NCBI GenBank assembly: GCA_963702685.1
Contig: CAVPDQ010000014.1
Span: 496,001 to 560,000 of the forward strand
Source: AP-15 sp963702685
GTDB taxonomy: Bacteria > Pseudomonadota > Alphaproteobacteria > ATCC43930 > CGMCC-115725
Direction: 5' to 3'
Length of the DNA stretch: 64,000 nucleotides
Shown here in pieces: positions 25,244-35,505 of this stretch. Under the pieces are notes generated by a model. That model made no database searches, was not told the DNA's origin, and was given only the letters and a program-made list of their open reading frames with translations. How positions within the stretch are numbered: the first letter of the stretch is position 1; every line of letters starts with the position of its first letter. Made by a program: the position numbers and the translations under genes.

Positions 25244-26590
25244 ATGAGCCAAGGCGTGCGGGTGATCGGTCCGGACCGTGCCCAGCTGCGCTGGGACATG
25301 GTCGATCTGGACAGCCAGTTGCCGGACGACCATCGGGCGCGGCTGGTTTGGGCGTTTGTCGAAGGTCTGGATCTGCGCGAGTTTTACGACCGGATCAAGG
25401 CGCGCGACGCGGTTGCCGGCCGTCCGGCGACCGATCCACGGGTAGTGCTGGCGGTGTGGCTCTATGCGACGTTGGAGGGGATCGGCTCGGCGCGGGCGAT
25501 CGACCGCCTGTGTCAGCAGCATGCAGCCTATCGCTGGCTGTGCGGCGGGGCGCCGGTCAACCACGATTTGCTGGCCGAGTTTCGCCGCGCCCATGCGGCG
25601 TTGCTGGATCGCCTGCTGACCCAGAGCGTGACCGGGCTGATCGCCGAAAAGCTGGTCACTTTGGAAGAGCTGGCGATCAAGCCTGCCCCGGCGAAGGCCG
25701 GGGGAACCAAGGTGCGCGCCCACGCCGGGCGGGGCTCGATGAGCAAGAGCAAGCGGCTGGAGAGCCTTGAGAAGGCGGTGGCGGAACGGGTGGCGGCGCT
25801 GAAGAGCGAGCTCGACACGGAGCCCGCGGAGCCGGAGCGGCGGCGCCAGAGGCGCGCCTTGCAAGCCGCAGAGGATCGGGCCCGGCGGGTCAAGCAGGCG
25901 CAGCAGAAGCTGGTGGCGCTGGTGCAGGAGAAGGCCGAACGGGCGAAGACACATCCTACGGAGGAAGCCAAGAAAGGCGAACCCAAAGTCTCGGTCAGCG
26001 ACCCCGAGGCCCGAATGATGCGGCTGCCCGACGGCGCCGCAGCGCCCGCCTGGAACGTGCAAGTGGCGACCGCCAACGGCTTTATCGTCGAGATCGAGCC
26101 GACGGATCGACGCCAGGACAGCGGCTTGGCACCGGGACTGGTCGAGAAGATTGCCGAGCGCTGTGGCGGCGTGCCGCAACGGCTGCTGGCCGATACCACG
26201 GCGATGACCCAGGACGACATCGTCAAACTGGCCGAGCACCATCCCGATCTGACGGTCTATAGCCCGCCGCCGCCGGAGCGTGCCGAGGTCACCGCCGAGA
26301 CGCTGCGCAAGCGGCGCTGGATACGGCGCCACGAGCCGCCCGCGGTGCAGGCGTGGCGGGTTCGAATGGCGAGCCAGGAGGGTCAAGAAGTCTACCGCCG
26401 ACGCAAGCTGACCGAACGGGCGCACGGCATCATCAAAACCCGCGGAATGACCCGGTTCCTGGTGCATGGCCGCGACAAAGTCCGTGGCGTCTGCCTGTTG
26501 CAAGCATTGGCCCTGAACCTGTCCTGGGCCGATACGTTGCGCCGCCGTATTGCTGCGGCAGCGGCAATCGCGATACCGGCGATCGCATGA
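25244..26590 (+). CDS. IS1182-type transposase
   Basis: 448 residues. The N-terminal DUF772-type domain (DPRVVLAVWLYATLEGIGSA, DLLAEFRRAHAALLDRLL) is followed by a coiled-coil insert (about 170-260), LLADTTAMTQDDI near the second catalytic Asp, and a C-terminal DDE segment (RRKLTERAHGIIKTRGMTRF). ATG 25244 is preferred over 25229 because of the GGGGATCGGG ahead of it. Oddity: where family members have a DGTK-type first Asp, this protein reads AIKPAPAKAGGTKVRAHAG; the extra eight residues are encoded by the REP core CCCCGGCGAAGGCCGGGG (25686-25703). Confidence 0.88.
   Translation: MSQGVRVIGPDRAQLRWDMVDLDSQLPDDHRARLVWAFVEGLDLREFYDRIKARDAVAGRPATDPRVVLAVWLYATLEGIGSARAIDRLCQQHAAYRWLCGGAPVNHDLLAEFRRAHAALLDRLLTQSVTGLIAEKLVTLEELAIKPAPAKAGGTKVRAHAGRGSMSKSKRLESLEKAVAERVAALKSELDTEPAEPERRRQRRALQAAEDRARRVKQAQQKLVALVQEKAERAKTHPTEEAKKGEPKVSVSDPEARMMRLPDGAAAPAWNVQVATANGFIVEIEPTDRRQDSGLAPGLVEKIAERCGGVPQRLLADTTAMTQDDIVKLAEHHPDLTVYSPPPPERAEVTAETLRKRRWIRRHEPPAVQAWRVRMASQEGQEVYRRRKLTERAHGIIKTRGMTRFLVHGRDKVRGVCLLQALALNLSWADTLRRRIAAAAAIAIPAIA
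25686..25703. repeat. REP core palindrome inside the transposase gene
   Basis: CCCCGGCGAAGGCCGGGG is identical to 27781-27798 and to the complement of 27835-27852. Here it is read in frame as PAPAKAG. Confidence 0.75.
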
Positions 26591-26890
26591 CCCCGGCACG
26601 CCCGAGCAGGGCCCGCCGCGAGGACATTCACGACGCCACGGCCCAATCCACCGGCCAGGCATCTCCAGACCCCCACCTCCGTAAGTTGAATGTCTAACAA
26701 CGACACACGCCCGTGCCAAAAAGCGGGATTGGGTTACAGCCTCCTCGCGGGAATGACACTTCACCGGTGTTCCTGGGTTCCCGCCTTCGCGGGAATGACA
26801 CTTCAAATGATCGGGACTGCGCGAACGCCGCTCTCGTCGGCAAAGCTCGGATCTGGCACACAACCTCACATCTCAAAGAGGAAACGGACA

Positions 26891-27766
26891 ATGAAAGCCG
26901 GTGTGGTTTACCCGCAGATCGAGCTCGGCGGCGATACCGGAGCGGTCAAGGCGTTTGCCCAGGCGGCCGAAGACCTGGGCTACGACCATATCGTGATCTA
27001 CGACCATGTCCTCGGCGCGGTTCACGCCGGAAGGGAGCCCAAGCTGACCGGCCCCTATAAAGAAACCGACCCGTTCCACGAGCCGCTCGTCACCTACGCC
27101 TACCTCGCCGGGGTCACCAAGACGCTCGAGCTGGTCACCGGCGTGATCATCCTGCCGCAGCGGCAGACCGCGCTCTTCGCCAAGCAGGCGGCGGATGTTG
27201 ACCTCTTCTCGGAGGGCCGGCTCCGCCTCGGCGTCGGGATCGGCTGGAACTGGGTGGAATACGACGGCCTCGAAATGTCCGGACATTTTCGCCGTCGCGG
27301 CAAGCGGCAGGAGCAGCAGATCGCCCTGATCCGCAAGCTCTGGGCGGAGCCCGTGGTCGAATACGAAGACTCCGACCACCGGATCGACCGGGCCGGCATC
27401 TTGCCGCGCCCGAAACGGCAGATCCCGATCTGGCTCGGCGGCTCCAGCCAGGCCGCGTTCGACCGCGCGGCGCGCATCGGAGACGGCTTCCTGTTTTCGG
27501 GCCGGACCCAGGCCGAGGCAGCCCAAATCAAGGCGAGGATCGAGGCGAAGCTGCGCGAGCTCGGCAGAAACGCCGATACCTTCGGCTTCGAATCGATCCA
27601 GCAATACAGCCGCGGCGACAACCAATGGCCCGGCGACATCGCGGCGTGGCGCGCAGCCGGCGGCAGCCACATCTCGGTCGTGACAATGGGCGCCAACCTC
27701 ACCACGGTGGACGCCCACATCAACGCCATCAAGCGCTGGCGTGAGGTCTACAACTCGGTCCGCTAA
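26891..27766 (+). CDS. LLM-class F420-dependent-type oxidoreductase
   Basis: 291-residue luciferase-like TIM barrel. Landmarks: MKAGVVYPQIELGGD, AEDLGYDHIVIYDHVLG, VTGVIILPQRQTALFAKQAA, GRLRLGVGIGWNWVEYDGLE (a pattern common in F420-dependent members) and IPIWLGGSSQAAFDRAARIG. AAGAGG stands before ATG 26891; the open frame upstream of this runs through the IS-flanking repeat and is not coding. Cofactor and substrate are unproven. It ends just before a REP pair that could stop transcription. Confidence 0.87.
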   Translation: MKAGVVYPQIELGGDTGAVKAFAQAAEDLGYDHIVIYDHVLGAVHAGREPKLTGPYKETDPFHEPLVTYAYLAGVTKTLELVTGVIILPQRQTALFAKQAADVDLFSEGRLRLGVGIGWNWVEYDGLEMSGHFRRRGKRQEQQIALIRKLWAEPVVEYEDSDHRIDRAGILPRPKRQIPIWLGGSSQAAFDRAARIGDGFLFSGRTQAEAAQIKARIEAKLRELGRNADTFGFESIQQYSRGDNQWPGDIAAWRAAGGSHISVVTMGANLTTVDAHINAIKRWREVYNSVR

Positions 27767-27776
27767 AGCTTAAAGC

Positions 27777-27890
27777 GCCACCCCGGCGAAGGCCGGGGCC
27801 CATTTATCCGCAGCTCGGAGGGTTGATACATGGACCCCGGCCTTCGCCGGGGTGGTCATTTCTCGCTTCCCCCGGGCTCGACCCGGGGGT
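27777..27890. repeat. inverted pair of REP elements
   Basis: CCACCCCGGCGAAGGCCGGGG (from 27779) is repeated in inverse orientation at 27835-27855 across about 35 bp, giving a long hairpin of more than 25 paired bases; a further GC hairpin CCCCCGGG-ctcga-CCCGGGGG lies at about 27869-27890. Likely acts as a transcription or RNA-decay barrier between the converging flavoenzyme and peptidase genes. Confidence 0.7.
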
Positions 27891-29223
27891 CCACGTCTTT
27901 ATCTCTGCTCAGTAAGGTACCGACCGCCTGGCCCCGCCGCTGGCGCAGACCAGCTCGCCGGAGACCGCCCAGACCTTTTCCTGGGCCGAGAGGAGCGCGA
28001 CGAGCGCGGTCTCCGACCCGTCCGCCATGCGGCATATGGCGTTGCCGCGCGGCGAGCGTGGGGGCCGCGTGACGGCTGGTCGCGCTACGGGAAATCCTGG
28101 ATGCCGCCGTAGAGCGGATAGGCGGACCGAACCTGTCGCGCATCCGGCCGAGATCACCAGCCGATCCGCCGTCGAGGCGTCGAAATCGACGGCGCCGTCC
28201 AAGGTGAAGCTGGTCGAAGACGAAAGGCAGGCTGCGTCCGGCGATCGGATCGGGCTTGTCGAGAAGACCGAAATGCAGGTGGGGGCCTTCGGAGGGGCCG
28301 GTGTTCCCGAGCTTGGCGATCGGCGCGCCGGCCTCGACTGCGTCGCCAACCTTGACCCTGAGGCTGCCCTGTCGCAAATGCGCGTACCAGGCGAATACCT
28401 TTGGGGCGATTTCGAGGATCACGTTGTTGCCGCCATAGTCCGACTTCGATTTGGGGACCATCAGGACGTGCGGCGTCTCGTCGGGCATGCCGTCGTGGAC
28501 GTAGACCACCCTGCCGTCGGCGACCGCCAGCACGTCCGCGCCAAAGCCATAGTATTGCTCGTTCTTCTTGCCGTCGCCGGCGAAGAGCCTGTCGTTCTCG
28601 ACCTTGGCCCAGTCGATGGCGAAGGTCTCGGCGGTCTCGATGCGCACACCCTCGATCGCGACACGAAGGTCTCGGTGGACGTTGGGCTTGCAGCACGCGC
28701 TGGTCGCGAGCCAGCCCTTGCCCCTCAAGGGCGGCCTGATCACGATGGCCGGCCGGCGGTCGATGGCGACTTCCGGTGCGTCGACCTCCAGGCTGCCGAC
28801 CAACAACGCAAGCTCCGAGCCCGGTTCGAGGGTGTAGGCGATCCGGTGTCCGACCCGTTCCGGGGCGGTCAACGGCGGCAGGACCAGATCGACATCGACC
28901 GAGACGGCGGCCGATGCCGGCACGACCGGTGTCGCCGTCTTCGCAAAGAGGGTCTGGGTCGCGGCCGCAAGCGCCGCCCCTTCGATCCGCATGAGCTCCT
29001 TTCCGGCGGGACCGAGAACCGCAACGCTCGCCAAGGTCACCGGCTCGGAGAACACGTTGACGACGAGAAGCTCGTATTCCACGTGGTCCTTGCCGTCGTC
29101 GCCGCGGACAAGCTGGGCCTCATGGACCGGGCTGACGAGGATTGCCGTCGCCCGGTCGCGCGCCGCCGCCGAAGCGGCCGGCCCGAGGGCCAAGACCGTT
29201 GCGAACATGAGACAAAAGCGCAT
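27856..29223 (-). CDS. M23 family metallopeptidase (LysM-less), 3' end frameshifted and replaced
   Basis: Exported zinc endopeptidase-like protein. A signal peptide (MRFCLMFATVLALGPAASA) is followed by a beta-rich domain (LVVNVFSEPVTLASVAVLG) and an M23 domain: FAIDWAKVENDRLFAGD, YYGFGADVLAVADGRVVYV, FAWYAHLRQGS, GPHLHFGLLDKPDPIAG. The HLH metal motif is present. After FVFDQL one extra G at 28212-28213 shifts the frame; corrected it reads FTLDGAVDFDASTADRLVIS, then passes into an SDR-gene remnant. As written the frame ends at 27856. ATG 29223 is chosen for the signal peptide; 29244 is possible. The true 3' end appears lost. Confidence 0.72.
   Translation of the reverse strand: MRFCLMFATVLALGPAASAAARDRATAILVSPVHEAQLVRGDDGKDHVEYELLVVNVFSEPVTLASVAVLGPAGKELMRIEGAALAAATQTLFAKTATPVVPASAAVSVDVDLVLPPLTAPERVGHRIAYTLEPGSELALLVGSLEVDAPEVAIDRRPAIVIRPPLRGKGWLATSACCKPNVHRDLRVAIEGVRIETAETFAIDWAKVENDRLFAGDGKKNEQYYGFGADVLAVADGRVVYVHDGMPDETPHVLMVPKSKSDYGGNNVILEIAPKVFAWYAHLRQGSLRVKVGDAVEAGAPIAKLGNTGPSEGPHLHFGLLDKPDPIAGRSLPFVFDQLHLGRRRRFRRLDGGSAGDLGRMRDRFGPPIRSTAASRISRSATSRHAAPTLAARQRHMPHGGRVGDRARRAPLGPGKGLGGLRRAGLRQRRGQAVGTLLSRDKDVDPRVEPGGSEK
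27909..28055 (-). pseudogene. 3' remnant of a duplicated SDR gene
   Basis: The minus-strand frame ending at 27909 reads SPRGNAICRMADGSETALVA, then VWAVSGELVCASGGARRSV and a Tyr stop context, matching the C-terminal 48 residues of the complete SDR at 29440-30258 (SPRGNAICRMVDAAEVAFVA, AWAVSGELVAASGGAGRSV). DNA similarity covers roughly 27907-28062 versus 29438-29590, in direct orientation. It forms the abnormal tail of the peptidase gene. Confidence 0.75.
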
Positions 29224-29270
29224 CTGATCTCGATAGGATGTCATCGGTCTGCGCTGCCCCCCTTACCCTT

Positions 29271-29308
29271 CCCTCTCCCCCCAATTGGGGCCGGCCGGGG
29301 GGAGAGGG
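29271..29308 (-). terminator. GC-rich hairpin downstream of the SDR gene
   Basis: CCCTCTCCCCCC (29271-29282) and GGGGGGAGAGGG (29297-29308) form a perfect 12 bp stem. It resembles a REP-like repeat and could end leftward transcription of the SDR gene. No U-tract. Confidence 0.4.
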
Positions 29309-29439
29309 TTGAGAAGGGTTGGCGAGGGAACCCGAGCCTTACCCGGTCCCCGGACAACCGCCCGCCAGGGCGGGCGTTCCGGGGATGGGTGAGGGGGGCG
29401 CCGTCCGATCGGAAAGTGCGCCAAAGCAACCGGATCTGC

Positions 29440-30258
29440 TCAGTAATAGACCGACCGCCCGGCGCCGCCGCTTGCCGCGACCAGCTCGCCGGAGACCGCC
29501 CAGGCCTTTTCCGAGGCGAGGAAGACTGCGACGAACGCGACCTCCGCGGCGTCCACCATGCGGCAGATGGCGTTGCCGCGCGGCGAATCCGGGGCGAAGT
29601 CGCGCCGCTCCGCCTCTTCCGGGGCTACGCCGAGCTGGGCGGCGCGGGCGGCGATGAGGCTCGGCGTGCGCTCGGTGCGGGTCGTGCCGGGATGGATGCA
29701 ATTGACCGTGATGCCGTGACGGCCGAGCTGGACCGAGAGCGTCTTTGTCATATGCACCAGGCCCGCGTTGCGGGCGCCGCCGCTGAGGTTGCCGGCGTTC
29801 CTGGCGTTGCCGCCGCTGATGTTGATGATGCGGCCCCAGCCGGCTTGTCTCATAAACGGGATGACGGCGCGGGAGCAGCGCAGCGCGCCGACATACTTGA
29901 CGTTGAAATCCTCGATCAAATCCTCGTCGACGACGGTTTCGATCGGGCCGGTCGCGGTCGCCGAGCCCCCCGGCGCCGACCCGCTGTTGACGAGGATGTG
30001 CACGCCGCCCAGCTGCCGTGCCGCCTCGGCGACCATATGGTCCACCTGCTCCTTCTTGGTGACATCGGCGGCGAGCGGAAGGATGCGCCGGTTCGTCTCG
30101 GTCGCCAATTCCCGCGCCGTCGCCTCCAGATCGGCCTGGTTCCGGGCCACGATCGCCACATCGACCCCTTCGCGCGCCAATTCCCGCGCAATGGCCTTGC
30201 CGATGCCCCGACTGCCGCCGGTCACGATCGCATGCTTGTCCTGCAATCCGAGGTCCAT
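29440..30258 (-). CDS. short-chain dehydrogenase/reductase family protein with altered active site
   Basis: 272 residues. The nucleotide-binding motif GGSRGIGKAIA and NSGSAPGG (NNAG-like) are present, and the fold continues through GRIINISGGNARNAG. The usual catalytic YxxxK is absent: the equivalent region reads NLSGGARNAGLVHMTKTLS. The protein then follows the normal pattern LGRHGITVNCIHPGTTRT. It may bind NAD(P) without standard carbonyl chemistry, or use a different base. The gene is intact and diverges from the ThDP enzyme; a C-terminal fragment of a second copy lies at 27909. Confidence 0.8.
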   Translation of the reverse strand: MDLGLQDKHAIVTGGSRGIGKAIARELAREGVDVAIVARNQADLEATARELATETNRRILPLAADVTKKEQVDHMVAEAARQLGGVHILVNSGSAPGGSATATGPIETVVDEDLIEDFNVKYVGALRCSRAVIPFMRQAGWGRIINISGGNARNAGNLSGGARNAGLVHMTKTLSVQLGRHGITVNCIHPGTTRTERTPSLIAARAAQLGVAPEEAERRDFAPDSPRGNAICRMVDAAEVAFVAVFLASEKAWAVSGELVAASGGAGRSVYY

Positions 30259-30436
30259 GGCATTCTCTCCTTGTCAAAGCGACCGCGATATTGCTGGCCC
30301 CACTGCTCATTGTTCTTGCTGAGGGAACCTGGTGCAAGGGTGCAATGCCCGGCGCCGGCAGTCGGCAGAGGCTCGTTGTGTTGCGGCAGGGGGCGGGGCA
30401 AGCTGGGCGCGGGCGAGAGAGCGGGAGGACCACGCG

Positions 30437-32179
30437 ATGCCGATCGAGCCGATGCTGAGCGAGGAGATGCCGGCGAATGTGCTGGTGGCGCGGGTGCTCG
30501 AAGAGGCCGGGATCGAGATGGTGTTCGGCATTTCGGGCGGGCATACCGGGCGCATCGTTTCGGGGTTGGGGCAGCATCAGAACTCGATCCGGACCGTCTT
30601 GGTGCGCGAGGAAAGTCTGGGGGGCGTCATGGCCGAGGTGTATGGCCGGCTGACGCGGCGGCCCGGCGTGTTGCTCGGCCAGGGGCCATGGGTGCTCGGC
30701 AACGGGTTGATCGGCACGATCGAGGCGTATCTCTCGAGCTCGCCGATGCTGCTCCTGACCGATTTCAGCGACGCGCCGCGCTTCGGCCTGCACGCGCCCT
30801 ATCAGCAGGGGACCGGCGATTGGGGCAGCTGGGACGCGCGCCGCGCCTTCAGCGGCGTCACCAAGCACGTCATGCAGGCGCACGATCCGATCGCCGCGGT
30901 GCAGGCGACCCAGCTCGCGATCAAGCATGCGATGGCCGGGCAGCCGGGGCCGGTCGCCGTCCTCTACAGCCATGATTCGTTGGCCGGCACCGTCGCCCCC
31001 GACTCGCAGCCGCGGCTCTACCCGACCCGCCATTACCTGCCGTCGGTGCCGCCGCCCGCCGAGCCGCGGCAGGTCGAGGCTGCGGCCGCCGCGCTCGCCG
31101 CCGCGCAAGAAGCCGGTGCTGGTCGCCGGCAACGGGGTGCGCATCGCCCAGGGCTACAAGGCGCTCCAGCGGCTCGCCGAAACGGCCGGGCTGCCGGTCG
31201 CGACGACCGCCGCCGGCAAGGGCGTCTTTGCCGAAACCCATCCCTTGGCGCTCGGCGTCTTCGGCACCTTTGGCACCGCGGCGGCGAACGCCTGCGTCGC
31301 CGAATCCGATCTCGTCTTGGTCGTCGGCTCGAAATTGAGCCCGAGCGACACCGCCTGGGAAAACCGCGCGCTGCTCGACCCGACCCGGCAAAGCTTTATC
31401 CAAATCGACATCGAGCCGCGCAACGCATCGTGGAACTACCCGGCCGAGCACCTCTTGATCGGCGATGCCGCGATCGTGCTGGGCCAGCTCGTCGAGGCGG
31501 TCGGCGCGCACGGCCGCGAACGCCGGGCGGCGGCGGAGCGCCGGGTTGCCGCCCATCGCGAGCGCCACGGCTATTTCAACGACCCCGCCTATTTCGCCGA
31601 CGAGGTGCCGATCCTGCCGCAGCGCGCGATCGGCGAGTTGCAGCGTGCCTTGCCCGAAGATGCGATCGTCACCTGCGACGCCGGCGAAAACCGCATCATG
31701 ATGACGCATTTCTACCAGACCAAGCGCGCCGAGGGGTTTTTGCAGGCGGCCGGGCTCGGGGCCGATGGGTTTCGGCATCCCGGCAGCCCTCGGGGCAAAG
31801 CTCGTCCATCCCGACCGGCCGGTCGTCGCGGTCTGCGGCGACGGCGGCTTTGCGATGACGATGAATGGCCTCATGACCGCGGTCGAGCAGGACATCCCGA
31901 TTACCGTCGTCGTCTTCAACAACAACGCGCTCGGCTGGGTATTGCACGGCTCGGGCCCGTTTGCCGCCGAGCTCAGGGATTGGGACCATGCCGCGATCGC
32001 CCGCGCGATGGGCTGCCGCGGCGTGCGGGTCGAAGCATCCGGCGGCGCTGGGGCCGGCGTTGCGCGACGCGATCGCCGCGCGCGAGCCTTGCGTCCTCGA
32101 CGTGCGGACCTCGCTCAAAACCACCTTTGCCGACATCACCTCGCAGCTCGCAAAAGACGCCTCGCCTCGTCGGCGCTAA
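30437..32179 (+). pseudogene. ThDP-dependent enzyme (acetolactate-synthase-like), three frameshifts
   Basis: Removing single bases near 31106, 31762 and 32033 joins four open segments into about 579 residues. N-terminal PYR domain: GIEMVFGISGGHTGRIVSGL with the catalytic Glu region VLVREESLGGVMAEVYGRLT. Central domain: KKPVLVAGNGVRIAQGYKAL. C-terminal ThDP domain: GFGIPAALGAKLVHPDRPV and CGDGGFAMTMNGLMTAV...NNNALGWV (GDG-x-NN motif). GGGAGG precedes the ATG. Such enzymes decarboxylate 2-oxo acids and ligate or oxidise the product; the specific reaction is unclear. It faces away from the SDR gene. Confidence 0.82.
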
Positions 32180-32215
32180 GGGGGCGGCGTTGAGGGGGCC
32201 GGCGTTGAGCGGGAT

Positions 32216-32290
32216 GCTTCGAGACGCGCCCGCCTGTCCTGAGGAGCCGCCGCAGGCGGCGTCTCGAAGGGGGCGCTCCTCAGCATGAGG
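32216..32290. repeat. REP-like palindrome
   Basis: GCTTCGAGACGC pairs with GGCGTCTCGAAGG (to 32270); CTCCTCAGCATGAGG follows. Same family as 8156-8297 and the piece at 21208-21240. Confidence 0.65.
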
Positions 32291-32406
32291 TATCCGTTAC
32301 AGATTATGAAGTTGCTCATTCCCCGGCCTGCCCCCGGCGAAAGCGGGGGACGTACGGCGCCGGCCCAGCCCGGTTCATCTTTTTGCAAACCTCTGAGGAG
32401 GCACGG

Positions 32407-33586
32407 GTGGGATCGACCTCGGATATCGACCGGGTGCTGAGCGAGGCCGTCGACGCCGGTGAGGTGCCGGGGGTCGTGGCGCTGGCGGCCGGGCGATGGC
32501 GGTGTCCTGTACCAGGGGGCGTTTGGCCGGCGCGATATCGCCGGCGGCCCGGCGATGACAATCGACACGGTCTTTCGCATCGCCTCGATGACCAAGGCGG
32601 TGACCTCGGTCGCGGCGATGCAACTGGTCGAGCAAGGAGCGCTCTCGCTCGACGAGCCGATCGGCGGGGTTCTGCCCGAGCTCGCGGAGCCTTATGTGCT
32701 CAAGGGGTTCGACGCTGCGGGCAAGCCCCGGCTGCGCCCGGCGAAACGGCCGATCACCTTGCGGCATTTGCTGACCCACACCGCCGGGTTTGGCTACGAG
32801 ATGCTGAGCGGCGATTTGATCCGCTATGTCGCCGCGACCAAAACGCCCTCCACCAGCACCGGGCAGCTGGCTTCGCTGCGGCTGCCGCTGCTGTTCGATC
32901 CCGGTGACAAATGGGAGTACGGGATCAATCTCGACTGGGTCGGCCGCGCGATCGAAGCCGCCAGCGGCCAGACGCTGGACCGTTATTTTCGCGACCGTAT
33001 CTTCGCTCCGCTCGGGATGGCGGACAGCGGCTTTGAGCTTTCTCCGAGCCAGCAGGCGCGGCTGGTGCGGGTGCATCAGCGCCGGGCTGACCGGTCGCTG
33101 GAGCCGATCACCGTCGATATGCCGCCGCGTGACCCCGAGTTCTGGGCCGGCGGCGGCGCGCTTTATTCGACCGGGCCGGACTATCTGGCGTTTCTGCGCA
33201 TGCTGCTCGGCGGCGGACAGCTCGACGGCGCCGGGCTGCTGCGGCCGGAAACCGTCGCCGAAATGGGACAGAACCAGGTCGGCGACCTCGCCGCCGGGAT
33301 CATGCGCACCGCGATGCCGGAGCGGACCAACGATTTCGCGCTGTTTCCCGAGGGGACCTGCCGCTGGGGGCTCGGCTATATGATCAACACCGAGCCGGGC
33401 GCCAACGGGCGCAGCGCCGGCAGCCTGAGCTGGGGCGGCATCTTCAATACCTATTACTGGATCGACCCGGCAAAACGCGTCGCAGCCGTGATCATGACGC
33501 AGCTCCTGCCGTTTGCCGATCCGCAGACGCTCGCCCTTTGCGGCGCCTTCGAGCGCGCGGTCTACGCCAGCCTCGGCAACGCCTGA
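32407..33586 (+). pseudogene. class C beta-lactamase-fold serine hydrolase, one frameshift
   Basis: About 392 residues after removing one G at 32491-32493: IDRVLSEAVDAGEVPGVVAL joins GDGGVLYQGAFGRRDIAGG. The nucleophile motif SxxK is in FRIASMTKAVTS, the Tyr motif in WEYGINLDWVG, and a GG-rich C-terminal strand in SLSWGGIFNTYYWIDP. GTG 32407 is used because GAGGAGG lies 5 bp upstream. Family members are esterases, transesterases or DD-peptidases; no signal peptide is evident, so a cytosolic esterase-like role is likely. As written the first frame ends before the active site, but a downstream start could express most of the domain. Confidence 0.8.
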
Positions 33587-33636
33587 GGGCGACGCCGCCC
33601 CTCAAAAAAGCCGCACGCCCGTGCTAATAAGGGCCG

Positions 33637-35501
<1,865 letters not shown>

Positions 35502-35505
<4 letters not shown>

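Larger units (their letters stand above)
25149..26743 (+). mobile_element. IS1182-family-like insertion sequence
   Basis: 1595 bp bounded by perfect 20 bp terminal inverted repeats GAGGCTGTAACCCAATCCCG (25149-25168, and its complement at 26724-26743). It encodes one transposase and is inserted inside a palindromic repeat. Any target duplication is at most about 3 bp (TCG) and is not certain. The intact termini suggest recent arrival, but the transposase may be defective. Confidence 0.88.

Noticed and set aside
28027..30975. 982-codon plus-strand open frame
   Set aside because: Runs antisense to the M23 peptidase and SDR genes and through non-coding DNA; only its last part overlaps the ThDP gene, in a different frame.
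30437..32179. Programmed ribosomal frameshifting in the ThDP gene
   Set aside because: Three sites with different sequence contexts and no slippery heptamers; similar changes occur in unrelated genes, so error or decay is simpler.
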